The notes below the pieces were generated by a model. It did not search any database. It was not told the origin of the DNA and was given only the letters and a program-made list of their open reading frames with translations. From Pseudomonadota bacterium (GTDB lineage: Bacteria > Pseudomonadota > Alphaproteobacteria > Rhodospirillales > Magnetospirillaceae), in contig JAJXWP010000001.1 of assembly GCA_021781575.1 (NCBI GenBank), positions 124,001-188,000 of the forward strand: a stretch of DNA of 64,000 nt, read 5' to 3'. The translations under genes were made by a program, and so were the position numbers. Numbering within the stretch: position 1 is the first letter of the stretch; each line of letters starts with the position of its first letter. Shown here piece by piece: positions 47,786-56,849 of this stretch.

Positions 47786-49996
47786 TCATTGCCTCCTGAT
47801 GCGTCTGGGCATGAGCGACTGGAATGTCTCGATCACGCGATTGGAAAAGACGCTGTCATTGATGTTGCCGTCGACCCGCTCGACACGGCGCGATGACGAA
47901 ACTTTGACGGTTCGCTCGATGGCCTCGAACAGCGCCGCGTCGGCTTGCGGATCCCAGAACGGCTTGCCGGGCGTGTCGAGCAGCGAGACGCCGCCGGTCG
48001 GCAAGAGGACGCTCACCGGGCCGGTCATGGCGTTCAGGCGATTGCCGATCCATTCGCCGAACTGGCGGTTCTCATCCGGCGTGGTACGCATCAGCGTGAC
48101 CATCGGGTTGTGGATCACGAGGTTGCGGTCTTTGAACTTGTCGGGAACCGTGTCGCGCGCCCCGAAGTTGACCATGTCGAGCGCGCCGACCGAGACGACG
48201 TAGGGGGACCGGCTGCGGATTCCCGCCCCGAAGCGGTCGTCGTCGCAGGCGAATACGCCGCCGACGATCATGTCTGCCACTTCGGTGGTGGTGAGATCGA
48301 GGAACCCGGCCAGAAGCCGTGAACCGCCGAGCGCCTCCATCGCGCGGCCGCCCGCGCCGGTGGCGTGGAACACCAGGCAGTCGTATTCCGACTCCAGGCC
48401 TTTGGTCACGGCCTGGACGCAAGGCGTCGTAACGCCGAACATCGTGACGCCGACGGCGGGGCGCGCCGTCCGTTGCCGTGTCGCGCGCTCTTCGCGGGTT
48501 GGCAGCTGAGCCACCATCCCCGCTGCGGCCGCTGCGGCGTTGGACAGTACCTGCTCGGTGATTGAATTGAGACCCTGTATGTCGGCGACCGAATGGAACA
48601 TCATGATGTCGGCGCCGCCGACATAGCGGCTGACGTCGCCGGCCGCGACCGTCGACACCATGATCTTGGGTATGCCGACCGGCAGCGCGCGCATGCCCGC
48701 CGTGGCGAGGCTGGTGCCGCCCGAACCACCGGCGGAGATCACGCCGCCGATATCGTATTCGCGCGAGATCCACCGCGAGAATGCTTCCGCCATCGCCGTG
48801 ACCGAGGCGCCGCGATCGCCGTTCATCACCGCCGACGCGCCGCGCGGATGCATTGCGGCGACGTGCGATGCCGGCACGTCGGCCCATACCGACTTTCCTG
48901 ACGTCGAAAGATCGACAGTCTTCACCGTCATGCCCATCGCCTTCAGGCGACCGGCGAGAAAACCGAGTTCCTTGCCCTTGGTGTCGAAGGTTCCCACCAC
49001 CAGGACGGTGCGGCCGATCCTGTCGAGGAATGGAACGTCGAAGACTTCTTGACTCCTCGGATCGGCGCTCGACGCTGCGGCCGGATTGGCGATCAGGGCC
49101 GATGTTGGCAGACTCCACCGGTTTGGCTGCGCAGTCGGCATGGGCGGCGGGGCGGGAAGCGCTTCCGCTTGCGACGCAGGCTTTTCGGGCGCGGGCTGCG
49201 ACCACGCGCTCGTGTCGATGCCATCTTGCACTTCGACCTCCTCCCGTGCGATCCCGCTTCGGGGCTCCGTGTGTCGGCCGACGCCGAGCAGCCGCTGCTG
49301 CAGCTCGCGGTCGGAGGCGAGCGTCTTGGCGTCCATGATCCGGTTGATCCGGCCGTTGATCATGATCGCCACCTGTTCGCTGACCGAGGTGGCCACGCCG
49401 ATGTTCTGCTCGATCAGCAAGATGCTGGACTCGCCGTTGCGGGCGAGGGTGTGAAGGATGTCCTCGACCTGGGTGACGATCGCCGGTGCGAGACCCTCGG
49501 TCGGTTCGTCCATCACCAACAGCGATGGATCGCCGAGCAGGGCCCGGCAAATCGCCAGCATCTGCTGCTCGCCGCCTGAGAGCTGGGAGCCGCCGTTGTT
49601 GCGGCGCTCCGCAAGTCGGGGAAACGTGTCGTAGACGCGCTGGACCGTCCAGCGCGCCTGCCGATTCGGTCGCGCGGCGAGCCTCAGGTGCTCGTCGACG
49701 GTGAGGCTCGGCCAGCACCGGCGGCCCTGCGGAACATAGGCGACGCCGCGCTTGTGAATCTCGTGCGGCTTGAGGCCGCTGATTTCACGTCCAAAGACGC
49801 GGATCGATCCCTTGGTCACGGGCAGCAAGCCTAGGATCGCATTGCACAGCGTCGTCTTTCCCATGCCATTGCGCCCGACAACCGACAGGACGCCGGCCTC
49901 AAGCGTGAGGAAAATGCCTTGCAAGGCATGGCTTTCGCCATAATGGACGTGCAGGTCGCGGACGTCCAGGGCGGGCGGCGCGCCGCCGTCAGGCAT
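47786..49996 (-). CDS. Fusion: LivF-type ABC ATPase + UPF0261/Tm-1-like domain
   Basis: A 736-residue fusion. Residues about 10-240 are a branched-chain amino-acid-type ATPase (Walker A GRNGMGKTTL, signature LSGGEQQML, Walker B LLVMDEPTEGLAP). A Pro/Ala/Gln linker (about 250-325) joins it to a UPF0261 domain (330-736): VLVVGTFDTKGKELGFLAGRLK, GGVISAGGSGGTSLATAGMRALPVGIPKIMVST, GVTTPCVQ, PTGGVSLLDTPGKPFWDP. The C-domain is related to plant Tm-1 and binds nucleotide. Start at 49996 overlaps the upstream livG. The fusion ties transport directly to the enzyme pair. Confidence 0.9.
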   Translation of the reverse strand: MPDGGAPPALDVRDLHVHYGESHALQGIFLTLEAGVLSVVGRNGMGKTTLCNAILGLLPVTKGSIRVFGREISGLKPHEIHKRGVAYVPQGRRCWPSLTVDEHLRLAARPNRQARWTVQRVYDTFPRLAERRNNGGSQLSGGEQQMLAICRALLGDPSLLVMDEPTEGLAPAIVTQVEDILHTLARNGESSILLIEQNIGVATSVSEQVAIMINGRINRIMDAKTLASDRELQQRLLGVGRHTEPRSGIAREEVEVQDGIDTSAWSQPAPEKPASQAEALPAPPPMPTAQPNRWSLPTSALIANPAAASSADPRSQEVFDVPFLDRIGRTVLVVGTFDTKGKELGFLAGRLKAMGMTVKTVDLSTSGKSVWADVPASHVAAMHPRGASAVMNGDRGASVTAMAEAFSRWISREYDIGGVISAGGSGGTSLATAGMRALPVGIPKIMVSTVAAGDVSRYVGGADIMMFHSVADIQGLNSITEQVLSNAAAAAAGMVAQLPTREERATRQRTARPAVGVTMFGVTTPCVQAVTKGLESEYDCLVFHATGAGGRAMEALGGSRLLAGFLDLTTTEVADMIVGGVFACDDDRFGAGIRSRSPYVVSVGALDMVNFGARDTVPDKFKDRNLVIHNPMVTLMRTTPDENRQFGEWIGNRLNAMTGPVSVLLPTGGVSLLDTPGKPFWDPQADAALFEAIERTVKVSSSRRVERVDGNINDSVFSNRVIETFQSLMPRRIRRQ

Positions 49997-50774
49997 GGGC
50001 GCCCCCAAGGTAGATCTGCTGCACCTCGGGATCGCTTTCGATCTCTTCGGGCGCCCCCTCCTTAAAGACCGCCCCATTGTGCATCATCGAGACAAAGGAC
50101 GCGACTCGCAGCGCAACGTCGAGATCATGCTCAATGATGATGTAGCCAATGTGCCGAGGCAGGGCGTTCAGAACGGCGACGAGATCCTCTCGCTCCGCCG
50201 GCGAAAGCCCGGCCGCCGGCTCGTCGAAGAGAATGAAACGCGGGGCGCCGGCGAGCGCCATGCCGATTTCGAGCTGCCTCTTCTGCCCGTGGCTGAGCAA
50301 GGCGACCTCGACATTCGCAACGTCGTCGAGACGAACGGCTTGAAGAATCGAGAACGCCTGCTCCATCACCGGCCCGCTCGGTCGTGGCCGCAGGAGGCTC
50401 AAGCGCCGGCGCGAGACCCCGCGGCACGCCAGGTAGACGTTGTCGACGACGGTCAGCCGGCTGAACAAAAGGGAAATCTGATAGGTTCGACGAAGACCGA
50501 GGCGGGTGCGTTCGTGGGCGGGTAGCGCGGTGATGTCCTCGCCGAAGAAGCGAATACGGCCGGCGGTCGCCATAAAGTCGCCGGTGACGACGTTGAATAG
50601 GGTCGTCTTGCCGGCGCCGTTCGACCCGAGGACTGCGCGCCGCTCGCCGACCGCGATCCTCAAGGTGACGTTGGAGAGCGCCGCGAGCGCGCCGAACCGA
50701 CGCGAGACGCCTGACAGCTCAAGCGCAAATGCGCCGGCTTCAAGCATCTTCGGCAGAACTGCGCGCTCGCTCAC
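49989..50774 (-). CDS. LivG-type ABC transporter ATPase
   Basis: A 261-residue high-affinity branched-chain amino-acid-type ATPase: Walker A GSNGAGKTTLFN, signature LSHGQKRQLEIG, Walker B FILFDEPAAGLSP, H-loop IIEHDLDVAL. The signature reads LSHGQ as in LivG. The GTG start at 50774 (MSERAVLPKM) lies just after the binding-protein stop; an ATG at 50747 is the alternative. It works with the LivF-type fusion and the LivM/LivH permeases in this locus. Confidence 0.9.
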   Translation of the reverse strand: MSERAVLPKMLEAGAFALELSGVSRRFGALAALSNVTLRIAVGERRAVLGSNGAGKTTLFNVVTGDFMATAGRIRFFGEDITALPAHERTRLGLRRTYQISLLFSRLTVVDNVYLACRGVSRRRLSLLRPRPSGPVMEQAFSILQAVRLDDVANVEVALLSHGQKRQLEIGMALAGAPRFILFDEPAAGLSPAEREDLVAVLNALPRHIGYIIIEHDLDVALRVASFVSMMHNGAVFKEGAPEEIESDPEVQQIYLGGAHA

Positions 50775-50787
50775 GGGAAACGTCCCG

Positions 50788-52035
50788 TTACTTTCCGCAG
50801 GTCGGCTTGTCGCGACCGACCGGTCCCATGGCGATGAACTCCGCCTCCGGGAAGCCGAGGGTCTGGTTGGTCTGTGAGACCACCTTGACCAGCTTCTTGT
50901 AAAGCGTGCCGTCGCTCGCGACGGCGACCTCGGTGATGAACTCGTTGGCGATCGCATTGCGATTCTTGTCGAGCGAGATCTTGCCGGTCGGGGATTCGTA
51001 GCTGATCTTGCTGAGAGTCTCCCGCAGCTTTTTGCCGCCGTCGGAGAGATCCGCGCCGGTCCGCTGAAGGGCCATCAACAGCGGCTTGGCGTCAACATAG
51101 TAGGACAGCGCGAAAATCGAGGGCGATGGGAACGCGTCAGGCTGCTTCTTGTAGGCAGCGGCGAAGGTGTTCCACGCCGGCGAGTCGGTCAGCTCGGCGA
51201 CCGGGCCGGAGGAGGGCGTGCCGATGAGAACCTCGCGGGCCTTGCCCTTCGACTGCAGCACGTTCTGATCGACGGTGATCGAGCCGCCGATGATCGGCGC
51301 TGAACCGCCGGCCTGCTGGTACTGGCTGAGGAAGTTTACCGCGTCCGAGCCGCCGAGGGCGACGTAGATCGCGTCGACATTGTCCGGAATGGCGGCGATG
51401 ACCGACGAAAAGTCCTTGTTGCCAATCGGCACCCATGACTTGGAGGCGACCCTGCCGCCCGCCTTGCAGAACTCGGCGAGGAAGCCGAACACCTGCGTAT
51501 AGGGAAACGAGTAGTCCTCGGCCACGATGGCGACGTTCTTGTAGCCTTTCACCTGATAGGCGTAAGTTCCGAGCCCTGCATTCCATTGAGCCCCGTCGGT
51601 GGAAAAGCGGAAGACGTTCGGCGCCGGGTTGCGCAGCGTGAAGTCCTGAGCCGCGGAAGCGCCGTTCACGAACGTGACGTCCGGCTGGGTCTTGGCGTAG
51701 TCCTTGACCGCGAGACCCTCATCGCCAGAAAGCGGCCCGATAATGAGCTTCACGCCCTTCTGCTCGACCAGCGTGCGTGCGGCGCGCACCGCGCTGTCCG
51801 GTGTCGCATCCGTCGCCTGCTCAATGAGCTCGATTTTCTTGCCGGCGACAGCGCCGCCGAATTCGTTGACCGCGACCCGCACACCGCGGATGCCTTCCTG
51901 GCCGAGAACAGTGAATGGCCCTTCGAGCGTCGCAATGACGCCGATCTTGAGCGTTTCGTCGGCCAATACCGGCCACGGCGCCGTCAGGCATGCGGCCATC
52001 GCCAGAGCGATAATTGAAGTTCGGTGCAGTGTCAT
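50788..52035 (-). CDS. Periplasmic substrate-binding protein, branched-chain amino-acid type
   Basis: A 415-residue type I periplasmic binding protein. Signal peptide 1-25 (ends PVLADE), then LKIGVIATLEGPFTVLGQEGIRGVRVAVNEFGG, VNGASAAQDFTLRNPAPNVFRFSTDG and a C-terminal KVVSQTNQTLGF. The ligand is unknown; this fold binds amino acids, amides, aromatic acids and many others. It is the first member after the permeases and sets the specificity of the locus. Confidence 0.92.
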   Translation of the reverse strand: MTLHRTSIIALAMAACLTAPWPVLADETLKIGVIATLEGPFTVLGQEGIRGVRVAVNEFGGAVAGKKIELIEQATDATPDSAVRAARTLVEQKGVKLIIGPLSGDEGLAVKDYAKTQPDVTFVNGASAAQDFTLRNPAPNVFRFSTDGAQWNAGLGTYAYQVKGYKNVAIVAEDYSFPYTQVFGFLAEFCKAGGRVASKSWVPIGNKDFSSVIAAIPDNVDAIYVALGGSDAVNFLSQYQQAGGSAPIIGGSITVDQNVLQSKGKAREVLIGTPSSGPVAELTDSPAWNTFAAAYKKQPDAFPSPSIFALSYYVDAKPLLMALQRTGADLSDGGKKLRETLSKISYESPTGKISLDKNRNAIANEFITEVAVASDGTLYKKLVKVVSQTNQTLGFPEAEFIAMGPVGRDKPTCGK

Positions 52036-52081
52036 AATCCTACCTCCCCTGAGAATCGGATCTGTTCAGCCCTTGTCGCTT

Positions 52082-53107
52082 TCACCCTGCTGATCGATCC
52101 GCATGATCGAAACGAGGCGCAAATTGCCGCCACAACCCAAGAATGCCGTCGTCCGAGATGTAGACGATAATAAGGAAAGTGAGGCCGATCAGCGTGTTGA
52201 AGCGCTCGGCGCCGACCAGATCCGAGGCGAAAGTCTGAAGCAGCACCACGACGAGCGCACCGACGAACGGCCCTATCGGATGCCGGAGCCCTCCGATGAC
52301 CGCCATGACCAATATGTTGAGCGAAGCGGCGACGTCGATCGAGCTGGGAGAGATTCGACCGTGGAACCAGACCAGGAGAACGCCTGCGATTCCGGCGACG
52401 ATGCCGGAGAGGAACCAGGCGAAAACCTTGTGAAGGATGACGCTGAAGCCGAGCGCGCGCATGCGTCGCTCGTTGTCGCGCATGCCCTGAACCGTAAGGC
52501 CGAACGTCGAGCGGCGTACGTAAAGCACGCCGGCATAAGATGCCGCCGCAGCGAATAGGCAGAGATAGTAGAAGGGGACGGGGGCGCGCCAGTCCTCGCC
52601 AAAGAACACCGGCGCAGGAATGCCGGCAAATCCGGAGTGGCCATTGAAGATGACGTAGTTCTGCTGGGCAAAGTAGAAGACCGCGGTAGCGATCGCCAAC
52701 GTGATCATGATGGTGTAGATGCCGGAGGTGCGCGCTGAAATCCAGCCGATGAGAGCCGACGTCGCAGCGGCAGCGAGGATCGCCAGCGGGACGGTCACCG
52801 CCCACGGCCAGTCATAGCCCTGCACACCGGTGTCGTTGTGGCCGAGAATGGCCACAACATATCCGGCGATGCCAGCGACCGACAGTTGCGCCAAGCTGAC
52901 CATTCCGCCGTAACCCGCGAGCGTCATCAGGGAGAGGGCGATCATGCCCTCGATCAGCGAAAGACCGCCGATCTGCGTGAGAAAGAAGTCGGAGGCGACA
53001 GCAGGATAGGCGAGAAGCGCCAATCCAAACAGCGCGTGGCCGGCGCCGACTTCGCTGCGGCCAACTGATCGGGCGGCGATGCGGTCTTTGCCCGCGAATT
53101 CACTCAT
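52082..53107 (-). CDS. LivM-type ABC permease
   Basis: A 341-residue inner-membrane permease with about ten hydrophobic helices. The family signature GGLSLIEGMIALSLMTLAGYGGMVSLAQLSVAGIAGY and the later GLRHPIGPFVGALVVVLLQ match LivM. It overlaps livH by four bases (53104-53107). A 46-base gap separates it from the binding-protein gene. Confidence 0.9.
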   Translation of the reverse strand: MSEFAGKDRIAARSVGRSEVGAGHALFGLALLAYPAVASDFFLTQIGGLSLIEGMIALSLMTLAGYGGMVSLAQLSVAGIAGYVVAILGHNDTGVQGYDWPWAVTVPLAILAAAATSALIGWISARTSGIYTIMITLAIATAVFYFAQQNYVIFNGHSGFAGIPAPVFFGEDWRAPVPFYYLCLFAAAASYAGVLYVRRSTFGLTVQGMRDNERRMRALGFSVILHKVFAWFLSGIVAGIAGVLLVWFHGRISPSSIDVAASLNILVMAVIGGLRHPIGPFVGALVVVLLQTFASDLVGAERFNTLIGLTFLIIVYISDDGILGLWRQFAPRFDHADRSAG

Positions 53108-54135
53108 CGCGCCTTCCCCATGATGCCGCGCGGCCGTACCGCCAGCGTGGCGACCATGATGAGGAAGGTCAGGACGACGCTATAGGTCGGAAAGTAGACG
53201 AGACCGATCTGTTCGGAGAGGCCGATCAACAGCGAGCCGATCACCGCGCCGGCGATCGAGCCCATCCCGCCGACGATCACCACGACCAGCGAGGCCAGGA
53301 GATAATGGATGTCTTCGCCCGGCGAGATGGCAAAGGCCGATCCGCCGATGACGCCGGCAAGCCCAGCCAGTCCCGCACCGAGTGCGAACACTCCGGCGAA
53401 TACGATTTGGGCATTGACGCCAGACGCCTCCAACATCGCGCGATCGTCAACACCAGCGCGAATGGTCATGCCAATCCGTGTCCTCGCAAGCAGCAGCCAG
53501 AGCAGGCAGCCGATCGCGATGGCAATCGCCGCCACGATCAGACGATAGAACGGATAACGCAGGAACACCGCCGTTCCGCTCGATGTCACGCCGGTTGCGA
53601 TCGGCAGCGTCACGGCACCGCTCAGTGCGTCGGGTGGTGTCACCTGGTAGGCGCCGCCGCCCCAAGTCGCGAGCATCAGGTCGGCGGCGACGATCGAGAT
53701 CCCGATGGTGACCAGCGTTTGCCGGAGATCGTCGCCTTCGAGCCGGCGGAAGACGAGAATTTGCATCGCCAGGCCGACGACGGCGGTCGCCAGGGCGCCA
53801 GCCGCGACGCCCAACAGCCAGACGTCGGAACGCGTCGAGGCCTCGTAACCAACATAGGCGCCGAACAGGTAAAGCGAGCCGTGAGCGAGGTTGACGTTAC
53901 GCATCAGGCCGAAGATCAGCGTGAAGCCGCTGGCGACGAGAAAATAGAGCCCTGACAGCGTCAGGCCGTTGAGCACGGCGCTGACGAATGTCTTTTTCGA
54001 GATCAAGGCGCCAGCGAGCCAGTCCGGCCACGCACCGAAAAACACCCAGAGCGCCATGGCAAGGACGGCGCAGGCGGCAAAGACGTCGCCTCTCATCGCG
54101 TTCAGGCGCGCCTCGCCGCCGCCGATCCGATTCAT
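53104..54135 (-). CDS. LivH-type ABC permease
   Basis: A 343-residue permease: LNGLTLSGLYFLVASGFTLIFGLMRNVNLAHGSLYLFGAYVGY is the LivH core; SPGEDIHYLLASLVVVIVGGMGSIAGAVIGSLLIGLSEQ near the end is the ATPase-contacting region. An N-terminal extra helix (15-45) is present. Start at 54135 (MNRIGGG). This is the promoter-proximal gene of the transporter operon; the 360-bp gap upstream should hold its promoter and that of the divergent small gene. Confidence 0.9.
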   Translation of the reverse strand: MNRIGGGEARLNAMRGDVFAACAVLAMALWVFFGAWPDWLAGALISKKTFVSAVLNGLTLSGLYFLVASGFTLIFGLMRNVNLAHGSLYLFGAYVGYEASTRSDVWLLGVAAGALATAVVGLAMQILVFRRLEGDDLRQTLVTIGISIVAADLMLATWGGGAYQVTPPDALSGAVTLPIATGVTSSGTAVFLRYPFYRLIVAAIAIAIGCLLWLLLARTRIGMTIRAGVDDRAMLEASGVNAQIVFAGVFALGAGLAGLAGVIGGSAFAISPGEDIHYLLASLVVVIVGGMGSIAGAVIGSLLIGLSEQIGLVYFPTYSVVLTFLIMVATLAVRPRGIMGKAR

Positions 54136-54496
54136 ATCGGCGGGACCGCCCGTCAAGCTGCAAGTTCCTGCGCCGGGGCGACGCCGTAACAAGGGCCGCC
54201 GTCGCGCCGGGTCTGGCGGCGTCCGCCCGCCCGCAAATCGAATTTTGCGCCCGCCCTCATTCGTTCCCCCCCCCGCCGGACCGCAGCTCGAGGCGTGTTC
54301 GCGCCTCCCTAGGACCGACCGCCAAGTCGGCGGCCAGACGCATCATCGCATTGCGCCGATGATCGCAATCCGCGGGCTCGACCCGAGCAAACAGCCCACA
54401 TTTTGTGCAGAATTGCATGCATGGGCAATCGCGCAATGTCACAGGTTGGGTAATGTTGGGTAAGATTGGATCTCTTTTCATCGAACGGAGCGTCAG
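54136..54496. promoter_or_regulatory. Divergent intergenic region with tandem TTGGGTAA repeats
   Basis: The gap between livH (minus) and the small plus-strand gene is expected to hold both promoters. TTGGGTAATG (54446), TTGGGTAAGA (54456) and TTGGATCTC (54466) lie in tandem at 10-base spacing, one DNA turn, directly before the plus-strand gene; they could be an operator for the locus regulator. No clear sigma-54 or sigma-70 promoter could be fixed by eye. Confidence 0.35.
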
Positions 54497-55120
54497 ATGG
54501 CGCACAGGACATCCAACTCGGGCGAGTTCTCTGGTCGCTGGGGCTTGTGGGCCGGCCGCAAACGAGGATCCGCGCTTCCGTTGGAGCTGGATGCGCTGCT
54601 TCCTAATCGCCGCTACAACGACGATCTGATCGCCGGACTGGAGACGCTCAAGTTGGGACCGCAGCTTCAAGCGGGCGCAATCGCGGCCGTCTTCGCCGCC
54701 GACCCATTTCTCAATGTGCGATTGCTGGCGGTGGCGCTCTCCCGCGCCGGGGTTCGGCGCGTCGGCAATTTTCCTTCGGTGGCGCAATACGGCGATGCGT
54801 TCGAACAGACGCTGGCCGAAGTTGAGCTTGGCGTCGACCGGGAGTTGTCGATACTCCGCCAATTCCGCGACCTTGGCTTTGTGACTTACCAGACCGTCGC
54901 CGGAAACGCAGCGGGCAGGCCCGACGAAGAAGGGCGCACGGGCTACTTGATCGGACTCTCTTTCGACGACTTGCGAAGCGCCGCAGGGCCCGCCGCGGCC
55001 GTCCGCTCGCGGCGTGCGTCGGTGATCGCCCGCGTCGGTGCGGGACGCGAGGTCCTGATCTGCCGACCTCCAGCTTTGGGCGACGAGCGGGCGACGATCA
55101 TGACTTGGCCGCTTGATTGA
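54497..55120 (+). CDS. Divergent PEP-hydrolase-like protein (207 aa)
   Basis: A 207-residue protein whose central part aligns with the PEP-hydrolase barrel proteins of this locus: IAAVFAADPF, GVRRVGNFPSVAQYGDAFEQTLAEVEL, DRELSILRQFRDLGFVTYQTVAG match DPF, NFP and the following helix of the 277-aa protein. The first family motif (IIGGGAGTG) and much of the barrel are missing, so it is probably a non-catalytic relative. It is divergent from the transporter operon and converges with the regulator, overlapping its 3' end. Confidence 0.7.
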   Translation: MAHRTSNSGEFSGRWGLWAGRKRGSALPLELDALLPNRRYNDDLIAGLETLKLGPQLQAGAIAAVFAADPFLNVRLLAVALSRAGVRRVGNFPSVAQYGDAFEQTLAEVELGVDRELSILRQFRDLGFVTYQTVAGNAAGRPDEEGRTGYLIGLSFDDLRSAAGPAAAVRSRRASVIARVGAGREVLICRPPALGDERATIMTWPLD

Positions 55121-56849
55121 TGCCGAGTCGGACGATCTTGTTGTAGAGGGTCTTGCGCGAGACACCGAGGAATTGCGCCGTGCGCCCGCGATGGAACGAA
55201 TGCCGCCACAGCGCATCGAGGATGATGTCGCGTTCGTTGCCGATCGGACGACGGTTGGAGCTGGGCTCCTGCTCCAGCGCAACGGCCACGTCGGATTCGC
55301 TTACGCGTCCGTCTTTGACTTCCGCTAGCAGATGGGCAGCGACGCTGCTGACTTCGGCAAGGTTTCCGACCCAGCCATGAAGTCGCAGGCGCCTTAGGGC
55401 AGCTGGTGAGAATTGCGGTCGCGGCGCCCGCTCGCGCAGTTCCTCGAACGCTTGCGTCAAGAGATCCTCGACGTCTTCGCCGCGGTCGCGTACCGACGGG
55501 ACCGTGACCTCTACCCCGGCAAGTTGGCGGGCGAGGTTGTGATGAATGCGTGCCCGCGCCTGCAAATCCTCGAGTGAAGACTCGGCGATAAACATCAATC
55601 GCGCTTGGCCAATCTGCTGGCGCCGCGCCCCCGCCGGCCGGAATGCGCCCTGCTCGAGATAGAATGCGAGACGTCGCTGTACGCGGATCGGAATAAGCTC
55701 CAGTCCACGCAGGATGATCGTGAGGTCGTTGCGGCTGAGAAGGGCGCTTCGGGCGTCACCGCCTTCCTTGCCGAACAGGCGGGCGATAAGCTGGGCAGGC
55801 GTATATTCGTCGCAATGCAGCGTGGTGATATCATGTGCGCGTGCCGAGTGGAGGCGAACGATCGCCTCCGCCACCCTTTGGCGACCGCTGGCGGCTTCGC
55901 CCGTGACGATCACGGCGACTGCCGAGCGGGACAGGACGTCGACCCGTTCGAGAAGGGAGAGCAACGCTTTCGAGGTGCCGACGAGGCCCACCGCGCTGCC
56001 GCGCCGAAACAGGTCCTGCTCGCGCGTTCTGTCTTGCCTCAGCGAGCGTGCAGCATCTTTGAAAGTTAGGGTCTGATTGGTGATCGCGTCCTCGATCGCG
56101 AGACGGTCGAATGTGGAACCGCCGATGTAACCATCGGCTTGAGACACCGCCAGGATCTGCTTCAAGTCCTCGGCTGTCTTGATCGGGCCGCCCTCAAGCA
56201 TCAGCAGCGTTTTTGGGTTGGCCAAGCGGATGACACGGCGGACTTCGACGCTGATCGCCGCAGCCTCCATCAGGTTGTGGGCGGCGGTGACACCGCCGAC
56301 GCCGCCCGCATTCCATCCATAGTTGAAGCAGACGATTTCCACTCCCTCCGCGGCGGCGCGGCGCGCTTGCTCTCCTGTTGTGACATGGGCAATCGCCCCC
56401 AGACCTCGCGCTCGGGCGATCCTTAGCAGCCTCAGTTCGCGCGTAAAGCCGACGCCCGCCGTTTCGAGGGCGTCGGCGATCGAACTCGAATAGTGGCAGG
56501 CGGTCGGAAAATTGATGACGCCGCTGCCTCCGATCAAGGCGACCCGTTCGACGATCGCTTCGAGATCGTCGTCCACGTCCATAACCGACGCGCCAAAGAA
56601 GACCGGAATTTTTGCGAGCGGTGTGATCTCCGCCGCCATAACGTCGAAGACGAAGCTGTTGGCGGAGCGCACGGGCATCATGCAGGTAATCGAAGGGGCG
56701 CCCATCAGACGGAAACGGCCGGCATTCAGGACTTCCAGGAAATCAGCCCCGCCTCGGGTCGCCGCGCGCGCGAACGCTCCCCCGCCTATTGCTGCGCCAA
56801 CTAAAAAATCGCCGTTCTTCTTCCGTCTTTGGAGCAGGTCGTGGATCAT
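55098..56849 (-). CDS. Fusion regulator: PEP-hydrolase barrel + degenerate NtrC-type AAA + Fis HTH
   Basis: A 583-residue protein. Residues 1-255 are a PEP-hydrolase-type barrel (FLVGAAIGGGAFARAATRGGADFLEVLNAGRFRLMG; INFPTACHY); about 270-500 resemble the NtrC AAA domain; 530-583 are a Fis-type helix-turn-helix (RTAQFLGVSRKTLYNKIVRLGI). The AAA part has GEAASGRQR in place of Walker A, lacks the GAFTGA loop (FGKEGGDARSA) and the Walker B acidic pair (ILRGLEL), so it should not remodel sigma-54. The barrel is probably a ligand sensor. Start at 56849 after GGAG. Confidence 0.85.
   Translation of the reverse strand: MIHDLLQRRKKNGDFLVGAAIGGGAFARAATRGGADFLEVLNAGRFRLMGAPSITCMMPVRSANSFVFDVMAAEITPLAKIPVFFGASVMDVDDDLEAIVERVALIGGSGVINFPTACHYSSSIADALETAGVGFTRELRLLRIARARGLGAIAHVTTGEQARRAAAEGVEIVCFNYGWNAGGVGGVTAAHNLMEAAAISVEVRRVIRLANPKTLLMLEGGPIKTAEDLKQILAVSQADGYIGGSTFDRLAIEDAITNQTLTFKDAARSLRQDRTREQDLFRRGSAVGLVGTSKALLSLLERVDVLSRSAVAVIVTGEAASGRQRVAEAIVRLHSARAHDITTLHCDEYTPAQLIARLFGKEGGDARSALLSRNDLTIILRGLELIPIRVQRRLAFYLEQGAFRPAGARRQQIGQARLMFIAESSLEDLQARARIHHNLARQLAGVEVTVPSVRDRGEDVEDLLTQAFEELRERAPRPQFSPAALRRLRLHGWVGNLAEVSSVAAHLLAEVKDGRVSESDVAVALEQEPSSNRRPIGNERDIILDALWRHSFHRGRTAQFLGVSRKTLYNKIVRLGINQAAKS

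Noticed and set aside
54257-55282. Minus-strand open frame (341 codons) opposite the small PEP-hydrolase-like gene
   Set aside because: It overlaps both the plus-strand gene with family motifs and the regulator's 3' end, and its translation is Arg/Ser-rich with no domain.
55098-56849. Sigma-54-dependent activator
   Set aside because: GAFTGA, Walker A and Walker B residues are missing, so ordinary sigma-54 activation is unlikely.
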